Assembly: GCF_021462225.1 (NCBI RefSeq)
Contig: NC_061811.1
Location: forward strand, 3,086,663 to 3,150,662
Length of the DNA: 64,000 bases
From: Girardinichthys multiradiatus
Lineage: Eukaryota > Chordata > Actinopteri > Cyprinodontiformes > Goodeidae
Direction of reading: 5' to 3'
Made by a program: the position numbers and the translations under genes. Numbering within the stretch: the stretch's first letter is position 1; each line of letters opens with the position of its first letter. The notes below the pieces were generated by a model. It saw only the letters and a program-made list of their open reading frames with translations, searched no databases and was not told where the DNA came from. Of this stretch, positions 1 through 12,699 are shown one piece after another.

Positions 1-1030
1 TCAGTCATCGTGCCATAGCAATGGGAAGAAAACCTGCTGCCAAAAATGAAGCAAAATAAAAATACAGAGCCTGTTGTTCGATTACCTCATTACATATGTT
101 GCTGTAAAATGGGCTACCTGTGATGTGTATCAGAGCTGTCACTTTCAATCCTCGAGGCTCGTGTCTGTTCACGCTGAATCTTATTTTTCTTTCACACCGT
201 GGGCTCGACAGCCAGAGAGGTGGATTCCCGTCATTCATCTCCAGAGACATTATTGATCATTTTGTCATCTCATACTGTGGTGGCTGTTTATAGCCAGTCA
301 AGCTGCTGTGGAAGGACTTCAGCCTTAATGACTGCAGTTTGGAAGGTTTAGGTTTGGCTGAATCAATAAATGCTAGTAGCTACCTAGAGGACATGTACAA
401 TTATTCCTACATTGTATGTGGCTTTGCATATGTAGCCTGACAGAAAAAAAAAAAATTAAGATCTGTTAAAAAACAATAATAAAACAAACTATACACAATG
501 CATGGTTAATAAAACATGACCATAGCAGCTAGCTGGAAAAACCTAGAGTTACAGCTGTTATAATGTTTCTGTTTCTTGAAAAGAATGTTTGGCTTTCACT
601 CTTAGTTTCTGCTCATCCACAGTAAAACAAATGTGTTTTTGTAATGTCTAAATGTAAAATAACAGGAGCATACAAACAACTCCGGCTTACCAAGATTGTC
701 AGCAGCGTCAATTGTACACAAATTTTTACACTTTTTTCAATCTGCCTTTTATTTCTATCAAGATTTTACACGTCAACCTTTATCATGTTGATGAATGTTA
801 TGCTGTTGATTTTATACTCACAAGCATGTTTGCATCTGTGTTTACTGGTTTTCTATCAGCCATACACCTCAGTTTGTGTATTTTCCATTAAACTGTAACA
901 TGAACAAAATAAATCATCTTTTCAAGTGTTTTATTTTTGTATAACAGTTTTAATGAAATGTGGCTTTTTTGGTGCTTTTAAATTGTTTTTTCAGCCAAAT
1001 CTGGGCTGAATTATGTCCTCCAAAGTCAGT
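1..1030. other. Non-coding, no gene recognised
   Basis: AT-rich sequence with short A and T runs. The short open frames on both strands show no recognisable domain or codon bias. I see nothing supportable here. Confidence 0.6.
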
Positions 1031-1350
1031 CTTTTATTTTCTATACCGCTTCTCCCATAGTGGGTCACGGGGGAGGTGGTGCCTATCTCCAGCAGTCTAT
1101 GGGCGGGAGGCGGGGTACACCCTGGACAGGTCACCAGTCCATTGCAGGGCAACACACAGGACAAACAACCGTGCACATACTCAGTCACACCTAAGGGCAA
1201 TGCAGAGAAACCATTTAACCTAACAGTTATGTTTTTGGACTGTGGGAGGCAGCCGAAGTATCCGGAGAGAACATTCAAATTCCATGCAGAAAACACCCGG
1301 CCCGGAGTCGAACCCAGGACCTTCTTTCTGCAAGGCAAGTGCAACCAACT
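1031..1350 (-). repeat. tRNA-headed SINE-like repeat, copy 1
   Basis: Read on the minus strand, the repeat begins with a tRNA-like head holding a B-box-like GGTTCGACTCC. The body follows with phrases shared by the other copies, such as CTGCATGGA and GACCTGTCCAGGGTG, and it ends near a CCGCTTCTCCCATAG-type tail on the plus strand. Related copies lie at 17795-17912, 23403-23709, 37733-38094 and 57437-57700. The shared order of blocks is seen directly. Calling it a Pol III SINE is inference from the B-box-like head. Confidence 0.65.
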
Positions 1351-1352
1351 GC

Positions 1353-2289
1353 GCCTTCCTCAAAGGTAATACATGAACAAAAGGGAAATTAGAGGATTTG
1401 AGTGAGCTTAACAAAGGTCAAATTGGGATTAATAGATGGCTATCAGATCATCTTCAAAACGTCAGCTCAAAACTGGTCCAAGGAAGGAATAGTGGTGATT
1501 CGCCAACAGGGTCATGGGTTGTTGATGCAGGTGGAGAACAAAGGTTAGGCTGTGTGGTCCGATCCAACGGACAAGCTACTGTAAATCTACAGCTGTATGT
1601 GTTTTGTTGTTAATAGATGGTTTTAAAAACTTCAAACTGTAGAGAAACTTTGTAAACCATGCAGGCTGTCACCATCTGGACCTGCAGCCTCATCCCAGTT
1701 CTGTCTCTCTAGCTGCCCTTTCAGTCAACTGCTGGAGACAGGCGGATGGGACAGGTAGGTTAAATCCATCCTCATATGACAGGAAGCTTTGTCATTGTTG
1801 GTGACTGTGGCTCTGTTGGAGACTTTAGAAGTGTGACAGGAAGCTGTGAGTTCAGAGAGCCCGTGAGCTGTGTAGATCAGAACCTCAGAGAAGAATCCTG
1901 AATGTCATTTTGAACTAAATACATTGAACAGAAAATGTATGGAGAATTTCTTCCTTTTCCTCTCTCCTCTTTTTTTTCCTCACTATTATTCAGCAGCAGG
2001 ACACGAAACAAAGCTTCATGTTTGACTGCATAAAAGTTGAAGATTTAATGTAAGAGGCCGATGCCATGGTAACTGCCTAATGAGTAAGTGGAGCTCTTTG
2101 TAAGTTCAATGGGCCACAAAGGTTTTACATATTTACTACACCAGAGAACAGTGAGATACCTGCCCGAACAGGTTGATGATGAAACACACTGTTTTACTTT
2201 TCACTTCTAGTGTTCTGTTGTTAGCTCCCTGTATTATTAAAGTAAGCATGGTATCATCTTATGTTTAAATAAAACCAGTTCAACCTGTG
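1353..2289. other. Non-coding, no gene recognised
   Basis: No conserved coding frame or repeat structure that I recognise. It may be unique intergenic or intronic sequence. Confidence 0.5.
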
Positions 2290-3355
2290 GGTTCACTGGT
2301 ATTTCCCATTAAATTAGAATCTCAAGAAAACAATAATCTCGTAAATACGCTTTTTATACTGATTCATTACACACAAAATGATGCATTTTGAGTGTTTGTT
2401 TCATTTTGATTATTCTAGCTTGCAGATAATAAAAACCCAAAACTCTGTATATATTAGAATATTACATCACACCATTAAGAAATCATTTTCATAAAGGTAT
2501 GTGGTCCTACTGAATGATATGTCCATGTACCGTACACTATCTGCACTCGGTAGTTGCTCTGGGCTCCTTTTGCATGACTTACTGCATCAGTGCAGTGTGG
2601 CATGGAGGCCACCAGCCTGTGGTTCTGCTGAGGTGTTCAGGAAGACCTGGTTGCTTTAAGAGCAGCCTTCATCTCGTCTGCACTATTGGTTCCAGTGTCT
2701 CTCATCTTTCTCTTCATATAGATTCTCTGTGGGATTTAGGCCAGGCAGTTTGCTGGTGTTACCGTGGCGATTAAAGCAGGAACTGGTACCTTTCACAATG
2801 TGGGCCAGTACCAAATTCAGCTGGGAAATGAGATCAGCATGTCCATAAAACACATCAGCAGAAGGAGGCATGAAGTGCTCTAAAATGTCCTGGTTGATGG
2901 AATTTATAAAACCCATTGGACCAGAACCAGCAGCTGACATGGCTCCTCAAATCATCACTGACTTTAGAAACTTCACACTGAACTAGGAACTTGGATCATG
3001 AGTCCTTCAGACTCTCGGACCTTAATCTCCAAAATGCAGAATTCACTTTGATTTGAAAAGAGGGCTTTGGACCATTGAGCTACAGTCCAGTTCTCTTTGT
3101 CTATAGTGCAGGTAAGACACGCCCACAGTTGTTTCTGATTCAGAGAGGCTTAGCACAAGGAATCTGACAGCTGTAGCCCAAGTCCTGGAACTGAGATGGT
3201 TCTCGAAGCTCTGACTCAAGCTGCAGTACACACCCTGTGAATCTCTCCCAAACCCTTAGATGGGTTTTGTTTAACATTTCTCTAATGGTTGGAGTTATCC
3301 CTCTGCATGTGTATTTTTTCCAACAAACTTCTTCCTTCCACTAAACATTCCGTTA
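2290..3355 (-). pseudogene. Fossil Tc1-like transposon, transposase C-terminal half
   Basis: On the minus strand, a frame at 2940-2683 still reads as the C-terminal half of a Tc1 transposase: a GPMGFI block, an EHFMPPSA block and an LNPTENLY block (intact Tc1 has LNPIENLW). A second Tc1 block, equivalent to HWTVAQWSKVLF, is visible near 3060-3105. Frames are broken throughout and the catalytic QHD block is changed to SQLN, so it is inactive. The relatives at 8369-10081 and 19355-20922 belong to a different, younger subfamily. Element ends are approximate. Confidence 0.75.
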
Positions 3356-3379
3356 ATGTACTTAAATACAAAACTAAGT

Positions 3380-3895
3380 GAATCCTTTCTAATTAATTTC
3401 GGGTTTATTATTGTTAGAAAGGCTATATTCAGTTATTTATTATTGCCATTTGGGTTTTGCCATATTAGTTTATTTCTTTGTGTTAGGTTTATTTTTTTAT
3501 TATTTTATTTTTTTGTTTTTATTCTTATAAGTATTTTGGTTTATTTTCTTATATTAACGTCAGGCTTTCCTTGGTTTGTAGATCATTTTGCATCTTAGTT
3601 AATCTCTCTTTGTGATAATTGGTCTCTCTCCTTCAGTTTCCCTGTGCTCACTCTGCTTTAGCTGTTCCACAACTCCTCTGATTAGCTCACCTGGTTCCTT
3701 TGTCATTTTTCTCTCCTTCTTTCGTATTAAAGCTCCTAATTTTTCATTGTTCCTTGCTGGATTCTTCTGTTACCCTGTCCGTGCTCCATATTCTGCTCCT
3801 CCTGTGATTTCTCCTCTGTTATTTATTATTAAAACCCTGCTCTTGACACAGTTAGTGTCTGTGCTTGGGTCTTTGACTAGCCTGCAAACATGACA
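3380..3895 (+). repeat. Short non-autonomous repeat, copy A
   Basis: A T-rich repeat with a block resembling CTGATTAGCTCACCTGGT in the middle and a terminal block around TGTGCTTGGGTC followed by an ACATGACA-like end. Similar block order is seen at 4200-4690 (opposite strand) and 5372-5890. No protein is encoded. The superfamily is not settled; it could be hAT-derived or an LTR relic. Confidence 0.4.
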
Positions 3896-4199
3896 GATGT
3901 AATATATTTAAATTTTCTAAATAACGTAAATTTGGCCTTTCATTAGCTGTATGTCATATTTATCAAAATGAACAGTAGAACTTGTAATATATCACTCCTT
4001 GTGTAATAAATATATATGAGTTTTAATCTAGAATAAATCAAATAAATCAGATTTTTTTTGCTTTTCTTGTTTTTTTACTTGTTTATTATCCACCTGTATA
4101 TGGATACTGAGGTACAGCTTCTTAGTGTGTCTCAGTAATCATCCAGATGCTTCTCACACATCTTCTGTCCTTAAAGCTTGGTGTCTGAAGTGAAATTGT

Positions 4200-4690
4200 C
4201 GGGCTGTGTGAGGTTGTTGTAGGACCAACGTGCAGGAATGAGCGATGGAGCAGCATGGTGAGTAGTTTTAATAATGATAAACAAAAGACTTACAAACGAT
4301 ACAAGACAGGACAGGAACAAGGAAACATCCTGGGATGATAACAGGGTTAATATTAGTAGGAACTGGAGTCAAACAAACAAACAAAACAAAAAACAGAGAG
4401 CTTAAATATTGAGGGGAATGAAGTGTGGACCAATGAACTAAGAGAGGAGCTAATCAGGAGGAATATGAGCCAGCTGGTGACCAGGGAGCATTGACAATAC
4501 AGAGGGAGAGTGACTGATTAAGACAAATGAGCACGGACTAAATGGAGGTAACAGGAAAACTTCTAAGAAAGCAATGAGACTAACTAAAGGACATAAGCAA
4601 GGGCAACCAGATCTATAAGCAACAGAAGAACCTGGCTGTGCAGAGAAAGTAAACAGAACACAAACTCAAAAACCTAACACAGGCGTATTA
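4200..4690 (-). repeat. Short non-autonomous repeat, copy B
   Basis: The reverse complement shows the same arrangement as copy A: a CTGATTAGCTCCTC block flanked by a CACCAGCTGG block, then T-rich sequence. No coding capacity is seen. Family assignment is uncertain. Confidence 0.35.
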
Positions 4691-5029
4691 TAACAGAAAT
4701 AGAAACAAACTCTGGCTGAGAGATGTTCCCAAGATGGGATGTGTGGTTTGTGTCTCCAGCTTTACTGGCCATTTAATGTCTCTTGCTCAATGCTTGTGTC
4801 CTGATTGCCCTTCAGAAAAAAAGCCCTGATTGGCTGAGAGTGGAACCAAATCTACAGATTGTTGGGGAACAAGTAGAAAGCTTTGGGCTGTCTTTCATAG
4901 TGTGTCTATAAAACCCCTACCTACCTTTACAGGCTGCTCTCATTAGTGTCTTGTTGACATAATGACATCAGAGCATTATTTTTATTTTCTGGCTGTAACA
5001 TTGAATACCCTATCAAACTCTTCAAACAC

Positions 5030-6420
5030 TGAAACCAGAATGCATTCTGTTCACTTGTTGAAAATAAACTAATGAAAATTATTTGAGGGATGCAGACAAT
5101 ATTTTACAGATTTTACCAATGGAATGTTAAGGAGTAGAGTAGAAACCACCCTTTAGTCACCAACAAGCTTCTGGTATCATTCTGATGGGATATTTAAGAT
5201 CATTAAAGGTTGCTGGTTTAAGCAGTTGAGTTTGACATCACTCCATATTGGCCCAGTGTGTCTAAAACCAGTCTGAATGTTTTTGGGATCATTGTCCTGC
5301 TGGAACACCCAATTTTGTCCACGTCTGAAACACCTATCTGTTCATTTGAGGTTAGGTAAAAGAAATTTGTTAGGATCTTTAGGGGTTTGGGTTTGTCTTT
5401 TTCTTAATTTTTCTAAAGTTTGTGTTCTCTAGTTGTTGCCATGTTAGTTCATTCTTTTGTGTATTAGTTTCATAGTTCATTCTTGTGTACTTTGTACATT
5501 TTGAATTATCTCTTAGATTCTTCCCAGTGTTTCTGTGTGTTTCCATTCATCTCTTCTACGCTAATTAGTCTCCCTTTATCAGTCTTCCAGCTTAACCTCT
5601 GCCAGCTGCTCCTCGTCAGCCTTTGATCAACAGACCGGCATCTAATGGCATTCTCTATTCATCCTTCAGTATTTAAGTCCTCTTTTGTTCATTGTTCTCC
5701 TCCAGATCTTCCCTTTGAACTCCTCCTTGCTGTGCCTGTGTCTCTGCCTATGTTCCTCGTCTTGTTCTCCCAGTCTTGTTTTCCTTATGCTCCCCTTTAA
5801 GTTTGATCCTTTTCTTATTTAATAAATTATTGTGTTCTTCAAATGCTCCTGTCTGCTCCTGAGTCCGACCCCAAACACATGCTACATGACACCTTTATTC
5901 TATCTACTTTGTGCAATGCAGCAGTAACTCTTTTAGAGAACCAAACGTTCAGCATGATGCTACCACCACCATGGCTCACAGTTGGCACAGGGTTTGTAGT
6001 TTTGAAAGCCTTCACTTTACTCTTCCAAGCATACCTTTTATGTTTGAGGTGAAAGAGCTCAACCTTTGTGTCCTCTGACCATCAAACCTTTCTCCAGAAG
6101 GCACCTGGCGTGTCCACATGGCCAGCTGGTAATTTCAGTCCAGCTTGAAGGTATCGGTTTTGGAGCAGATGCTTCTTTCTTTGTTGAACCCTCTCAGTCC
6201 AGGTTGATGCAAAACATTCTTCTTTGTAGACCATGACGCTGGTGTTTTAGTACCTTTTAGTTGATGGTCTTAGTGGTTTCAGGGTTGCTCCTCAGCATCC
6301 AAACCAAATTTCTTACATCTGAGGTAACTGTAGATTGGGCCAGAAGGTTTAAACATGGAGACAGATGTGTGTTCTAACTGAACGATTATTCCAAATAGAC
6401 ATTCAAACTGCTTTTGAAAT
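5030..6420 (-). mobile_element. Fossil Tc1/mariner-like element interrupted by a repeat
   Basis: On the minus strand, degraded Tc1-type phrases are visible: a TGGTCAGAGGACA-like block near 6070, the GGTGGTGGTAGCATCATGCTG-type block near 5950-5980 and a GACACACTGGGCC-type block near 5250. No frame survives. The middle (about 5372-5890) is a later insertion. Boundaries are approximate. Confidence 0.5.
5372..5890 (+). repeat. Short non-autonomous repeat, copy C
   Basis: Lies inside the fossil Tc1-like element and ends with the same type of terminus as copy A (a CCAAACACATG block followed by ACATGACACC). This arrangement indicates insertion after the host transposon. Non-coding. Confidence 0.35.
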
Positions 6421-6639
6421 GGATAAAGCAGCCAAAAATAAACTTTGGAATTGCCCTGACCTAATCAAAATGTTTAGACTAGGTTTGGCTCCATAATAAG
6501 TAAGAATGGATAGAGGTTGCTTTAACTTGTTCATTTAAATTAAATTGATCAATTTGCCAACAGAGAGTGGTTAGTATCCATCTAGAATGATGCCAGCAGC
6601 TTGTTGAGAGACATTTACAGTTATGCCTTCTGGGCTGTG

Positions 6640-7560
6640 TGGAGGTTGGTGTGTATGCTGTGCTGTACTCTCTCTCAATCACTCCCTACTGGGTGCAACT
6701 GGCAGGTGGAGCTCCACAGGTGTGTCTCATGAAGGCTAATCAGGAGGTGTTTATAAGGAGCTGGAAACTGGAGGGAAGCATCAGACCATTAGCTTTTCCA
6801 GAGTGATAATCTGACCTACATTGTCCACCTTGTGAACTATCTTTTGTCCTAAGCCTTATCTCTGTTCCTCCTTCTGCAGGATTCCTCTGATGTTGGCATC
6901 CTGTCTCCCATATTCCTGTGCTGGAAGCTATTCCTGTGTTTGCCCCATCATATTCTGCTGAAACTCCTCCGAGTAAACCCAAACTTCAAGTCTTTGTTCT
7001 GCTCCTGGAACCAACCCTCTGTAGACAGCGATCGATTCTACCTGCCTGTCTCTCTAGATGAAACGACTAAAGGAGCTACATCCATTAACATTTACCTTTC
7101 CCTCCATAGAAAGTACTCCTGGATCAGTGCTTCTTTGTTCTCTTTGTGTCTCTGCTCTGTTCTCTCAAACCTCCAGTCGGTTGTGGCAGATGGCCGCTCA
7201 CACTGAGCCTGGTTCTGGTTCTGCTGGAGGTTTCTTCCTGTTAAAAGGGAGTTTTTCCTCTCCACTGTCGCTACATGCATGCTCAGTATGAGGGATTGCT
7301 GCAAAGTCAACACCAGTGACTGTCCACTGTCTCTACATGCTCATCCAGGAGGAGTGAATGCTGCAAGTCACTGACTGGATGCAATCTGCTGGGTTTCCTT
7401 AGATAGAAAAACTTTTTATACAATTTGAATAAATAACTGAATCTGACTGAACTGTTCAATGATTACGATTAATTGGAATGTATGAACCTGACTGTTGTGA
7501 AGAGCCTTGAGACGACATGTGTTGTTATTATATAAATAAAACTGAAATGAATTGAATTGT
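6640..7560 (+). repeat. Dispersed fish repeat with 3'-UTR-like tail
   Basis: Carries a block around GGAGGTTTCTTCCTGTTAAA at 7227-7246, a GAGTTTTTCCTCTCCACTGTCGC block, a GCCTTGAGACGACATGTGTTG block and a tail ending in repeated GAATTGAATTG. From memory this combination is widespread in teleost genomes, probably as the 3' end of a LINE or a partner SINE. No coding frame is preserved. Confidence 0.55.
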
Positions 7561-8368
7561 CCTCTGTCTATGGTTCACGTGGAACCTCCTTCTGAAAAGG
7601 ACCCACAGAGAGATTCAGTGCCTATAGACAATTGTTCACTATTGGTGTGGAACTTTCCACTTCAATTTCAACAGTAAGCCTCTCCATCATTCACTCAATA
7701 CCCACCATCCTGAGCCTGCATGTTTAATTTGACCCTGTGTTGTGGAGATGACCTGCACTGGCTTTAAACTTGTGCATCCAGTTCTTTGTTTGGCCTCCTA
7801 GTCTTTGTACAAAGTAAACTTTTTTTTTTCCCCATTGACCAAATATATCCTGATATTAAAAATACTGAATGGGGGAAAAAGTTACATTTGTTGTTCTACA
7901 TTAAATCTTTGTAAATAAATCAGATGAAATGAAAAAATAGTTTTTGTAGCTTTTGATTTTCTGTTATTCCAAATCTATTCCGTTTTAAGTTGCACCCGTT
8001 TGCACTTCATTAATAAATAAATGGTACAAAAAGAAAAGACAACAAAATATATAATTCATCAGTTTCTTCAACCTACTGAATTTTAAAAAACAAAACATGT
8101 TCTGTGTTTTATTTGATTTTAGCAATCTGTTTCCATTCCTCAGTGTTTTTGTTTGTGTGGAGCTTTCAGGTAATTAAATGACAGTATTTATTATCGTGTG
8201 AGTGACTCCTGGTGTGTTGAAGGATGCTGCAGCCCCGGGTCTCCATATGTGCTCATCTACCTACCCCTGAGCCACAGGCACGTGTCCGGCTGTGTGTGGA
8301 AGAGCTGCAGCTGACAGATACATCAAAGCAATTAAGCAAGGAGGCAGCTCGGTAAAGATGGAGACATA
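7561..8368. other. Non-coding, no gene recognised
   Basis: AT-rich sequence without a recognisable coding frame or repeat structure. Confidence 0.5.
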
Positions 8369-8696
8369 CAGGTCCTTCTCAAAATATTATCATATTGTGA
8401 TAAAGTTCATTATTTTCCATAATGTCATGATGAAAATTGAACTTTCATATATTTTAGATTCATTGCACACTAACTGAAATATTTCAGGTCTTTTATTGTC
8501 TTAATACGGATGATTTTGGCATACAGCTCATGAAAACCCAAAATTCCTATCTCACAGAATTAGCATATCATTAAAAGGGTCTCTAAACGAGCTATGAACC
8601 TAATCATCTGAATCAACGAGTTAACTCTAAACACCTGCAAAAGATTCCTGAGGCCTTTAAAACTCCCAGCCTGGTTCATCACTCAAAACCCCAATC

Positions 8697-9205
8697 ATGG
8701 GTAAGACTGCCGACCTGACTGCTGTCCAGAAGGCCACTATTGACACCCTCAAGCAAGAGGGTAAGACACAGAAAGAAATTTCTGAACGAATAGGCTGTTC
8801 CCAGAGTGCTGTATCAAGGCACCTCAGTGGGAAGTCTGTGGGAAGGAAAAAGTGTGGCAGAAAACGCTGCACAACGATAAGAGGTGACCGGACCCTGAGG
8901 AAGATTGTGGAGAAGGGCCGATTCCAGACCTTGGGGGACCTGTGGAAGCAGTGGACTGAGTCTGGAGTAGAAACATCCAGAGCCACCGTGCACAGGCGTG
9001 TGCAGGAAATGGGCTACAGGTGCCGCATTCCCCAGACCTGGGCTACAGAGAAGCAGCACTGGACTGTTGCTCAGTGGTCCAAAGTACTTTTTTTGGATGA
9101 AAGCAAATTCTGCATGTCATTTGGAAATCAAGGTGCCAGAGTCTGGAGGAAGACTGGGGAGAAGGAAATGCCAAAATGCCAGACTAAATACTTTTTCTCT
9201 GGAAG
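8697..9205 (+). pseudogene. Tc1 transposase, N-terminal half (left arm)
   Basis: The frame starts at ATG 8697 and reads through the paired helix-turn-helix DNA-binding region (MGKTADLTAV onward, with a CGRKR linker near residue 54) and the first catalytic block. The first catalytic aspartate is present in FLDESKF, but the preceding residue is Leu where the intact copy at 19683 has Ser. The match stops at about residue 161, and the second Asp and the Glu of the DD34E triad are absent. It therefore cannot catalyse transposition, although a DNA-binding fragment could in principle be made. Confidence 0.85.
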
Positions 9206-9264
9206 TACAGGTCCTTCTCAAAAAATTAGCATATTGTGATAAAGTTCATTATTATGGGTACTTG

Positions 9265-9753
9265 ACACTGGACCTCTGGCATTTCCTTCTCCCCAGTCTT
9301 CCTCCAGACTCTGGCACCTTGATTTCTGAATGACATGCAGAATTTGCTTTCATCCAAAAAAAGTACTTTGGACCACTGAGCAACAGTCCAGTGCTGCTTC
9401 TCTGTAGCCCAGGTCTGGGGAATGCGGCACCTGTAGCCCATTTCCTGCACACGCCTGTGCACAGTGGCTCTGGATGTTTCTACTCCAGACTCAGTCCACT
9501 GCTTCCGCAGGTCCCCCAAGGTCTGGAATCGGCCCTTCTCCACAATCTTCCTCAGGGTCCGGTCACCTCTTCTCGTTGTGCAGCGTTTTCTGCCACACTT
9601 TTTCCTTCCCACAGACTTCCCACTGAGGTGCCTTGATACAGCACTCTGGGAACAGCCTATTTGTTCAGAAATTTCTTTCTGTGTCTTACCCTCTTGCTTG
9701 AGGGTGTCAATAGTGGCCTTCTGGACAGCAGTCAGGTCGGCAGTCTTACCCAT
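9265..9753 (-). pseudogene. Tc1 transposase, N-terminal half (right arm)
   Basis: The minus-strand frame from ATG 9753 mirrors the left arm: helix-turn-helix region, CGRKR linker and the first catalytic block FLDESKF with the same Leu. After the GEKEMP block it runs into a terminal-repeat fragment (9209-9254), so the catalytic C-terminal half is missing. The shared Leu variant with the left arm supports a common origin. Confidence 0.85.
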
Positions 9754-10083
9754 GATTGGGGTTTTGAGTGATGAACCAGGCTGGGAGTTTTAAAGGCCTC
9801 AGGAATCTTTTGCAGGTGTTTAGAGTTAACTCGTTGATTCAGATGATTAGGTTCATAGCTCGTTTAGAGACCCTTTTAATGATATGCTAATTCTGTGAGA
9901 TAGGAATTTTGGGTTTTCATGAGCTGTATGCCAAAATCATCCGTATTAAGACAATAAAAGACCTGAAATATTTCAGTGAGTGTGCAATGAATCTAAAATA
10001 TATGAATGTTAAATTTTCATCATGACATTATGGAAAATAATTAACTTTATCACAATATGCTAATATTTTGAGAAGGACCTGTA

Positions 10084-11429
10084 TATTGACTGAACATTCT
10101 TTCATCTACTTGTGTCTGGACAGTGATTCAGAGTTATTTACATGGAAGGAGGTTGGCAGACGATATGTTCTTGATGCGTGTTAAAGAAAATCAATTCAGG
10201 TAGAGACTAAGCTGCAGTAAAGTAGCAAAGGGAGATGCACACATACCTAAAATATTTGACATTTTCTAAATAAAAATGATTTATTTTGGTGCCGGGAAAA
10301 ATATTTAAATAAATCTTCTACATGCTGCAGTGTTACATAACACTGACACTGAACAACAGAAAGGCACTTGAGAGTGAATCTTCTGTCAAGGCAATCAGCT
10401 CTGAAGTAAAATCATAAGGTATCTCCCTCAAGTTGCATTGAATTTAACTTCTTTGTTTATTGAATTCCCTGTTATCAAGCTGACAAAAAGAAAACTACTT
10501 CATAGACAGAAAGGCAGTCAAAAATATTTGTGTGTGAGCAAGTACCGATAAACCAACCAAATGAGATGAGAGAGCTGAGTTAGCTTGATTTGACGTATTT
10601 GTCCTCCTAGCTTTCATCTTCATGTAATTCTCAGCCAACGGATACTGACATGTTGTACTTTTTCAAAAGCCAAGCTTCTTGGTTTGAAGGGAAGGTTAAA
10701 ACTGGAAGCTTTACTTTTCCTTCCAGCACAGAGACTGTTGAGGAGTCCTTTTATGGTGTTATTCATCAGAGAAGAATGTGTGTACGAATACAGGCTTGTG
10801 TGCTTCATCCGGAGACATTGACAACATGCGTGGGCACACATCCTAATATTAGCGAGAGCAATCAAGGGGAAAGTTTAGGGGGATGAAATGAATTAAAACC
10901 CAGCTGTCAATAGATGCAGATTAGAAATAGACTTTCCCACATAGATTTTAGTTTTTATACGCATGATGAAAATAGAAGAGATGACAGCTCCTCAATGCTG
11001 TCAGGTTGTTTTGAGGGTGGAGAAGAATTTACTAACATTGATGGGTAGCTCAGGAAAAGTTACCTATAAGTGGACACCCTTTGTGGATTACCTCAAATTG
11101 GTACCATCTCATAGTTTTGAATAATGTAAGTAACTCATCCTGCGACTAGGTTAAGAAAGTTTGTAATTTATGAGTTAGACATGGGATTTTAGAACCCCTC
11201 ACCCCCCTCGGAGTATACTTGTTTTTCTTTTCTTTTGTTCTTCGGTTTTTTGGGGGTTTTGTATGTTGTATTCTGTTCTTTTTTGCGTGTGTTTTTGCTT
11301 TGCTTTGCAAGAAAACCCAATATGGTCAGAGCTCTCTAGTGTCATGTTGGATATTAATGATGTGAACAATTTTGTATAATCTCTTCACAAACAAATAAAG
11401 GAAAAATAATCACAGTTTAAAGTGAGGAA
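10084..11429. other. Non-coding, no gene recognised
   Basis: No convincing exon or repeat. The short open frames near 10620-10886 overlap on both strands and lack domain signatures. Confidence 0.5.
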
Positions 11430-11700
11430 GAAGGTGCTCTGCTCATATGAGATCAAAACTGAACTCCATGCAAAACATTATGTGTGGCAGAAAATCTAAT
11501 ACTGTACAGCACCTATCCTGATGGTGAAACATGGTCCGGGCAGCATCATGCTGTGGGAATGTTTTTCCTCAGCAGGGAAAGTTGTAGAGACTGATGGCAA
11601 GATGGATGGAGCTAATTCAGAACGTTCCTGGAAGTTAACCTGTTAAAGGCTTCAGAAGACTTGAGACTGTAATGAGATGGAAGGCCAGATTACTGTTAGC
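11430..11700 (+). repeat. Fossil Tc1-like fragment
   Basis: Contains the block GTGGCAGAAAATCTAATACTG, then GTGAAACATGGTCCGGGCAG, CATCATGCTGTGG and GATGGCAAGATGGATGGAGC. These correspond in order to the catalytic-core coding region of a decayed Tc1/mariner-type transposase. No frame survives. Confidence 0.5.
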
Positions 11701-12699
11701 AAATGCACACAAGAGCAAAACATTTGACCCATGTCATACAGTTAATCAAAAGTTATTTCTACCAAATACTAAGAAAAAATTAATTTGGAGAAGTTTAAAA
11801 CAGGAAATCCTTAGTCATGTCAGACAGTGAGATGTAGTTGTGTATTTATACAGTGTGTGTAATTATGTGGCTTGGACTGTATACCAGCTGAGTTGTGTGA
11901 CAGAGTATTACATGAGACGATGTGTAATGTAAACCAGATCTAAACAGACTGTTCTACATTCACCTGGTGGACATTTAGGTGACATTTTAGGTTTCTTTAA
12001 ACAAACTGCTTCTCTTTATCAGTCAGACTATCTCCACATGTCTGACTCACCCATATAAATACTCAGAGGCAGTAAAGTGTGAAGAAAAAAGAGCAGCAGA
12101 GGTTTTCTGAATCACTACATCTGATTTTAAAAGATAGTTTTATAAATGTGCTATAAAACTATGCCATAAATGTGTGGAAAAACCTAAATGTATGTTTGTC
12201 AGTATATTCACTGACTGTAACATATATGGGCCGTAACACATTTTCTAAGGTTGAATAAAATGAATTATTTCAGCTGTGAAATATTTTAAATGCACCTCCT
12301 ATAATAAAACTCCAGAACTTCCTCAGAACACAATGTTCTTCAGTTCTTCACTGTCTCCTGTTTGGTGCTGATGACATCATTTTGCACCTCTCTTCATTTA
12401 AGTGTCTCCGATGTCAAACATGCCAGGCAGATTTCATGTCTCTCTGCCCACTGCGCAGCTCGAAGCCACCGTCTGGCACTTCCTCCAACTTTTCCTCTTC
12501 CAGTCACTTATAGCGCTATCACGCTCTTCAGTTCTGGCAACAGGATCCTTTGGGGCTGGTGGGACAATGTAAAAAGAACAAATGAGCAGCAGTTGCTATT
12601 CTTCTGCATTTTTGTGGATACATAGTTTATTGAACATCATATATCATCTTCCCTTAACCTCATAACTGTATGCTACTTTGCCTCGGCCTATCACAATTT
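11701..12699. other. Non-coding, no gene recognised
   Basis: No recognisable exon. The 87-aa open frame at 12362-12625 shows no domain. Confidence 0.5.

Larger units (their letters stand above)
8369..10081. mobile_element. Inverted duplication of a Tc1 element (fold-back)
   Basis: Two Tc1 half-elements face each other. The outer ends both read CAGGTCCTTCTC and are flanked by TA at 8367-8368 and 10082-10083. The left arm (8369 to about 9185) and right arm (about 9262 to 10081) are near-identical inverted copies of about 820 bp. A 46-bp fragment of a third terminal repeat (9209-9254) lies in the centre. Both arms keep only the transposase N-terminal half. The arms share changes that the copy at 19355 lacks, which suggests one arose from the other. 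Confidence 0.85.

Noticed and set aside
1300..1350. Possible tRNA gene
   Set aside because: The tRNA-like B-box is the head of a dispersed SINE; no complete cloverleaf could be drawn.
9391..9793. 81-aa and 109-aa open frames on the strand opposite the right-arm transposase
   Set aside because: They recur opposite every Tc1 copy (also near 8657-9059 and 19643-20045) and are antisense shadows of the conserved transposase frame.
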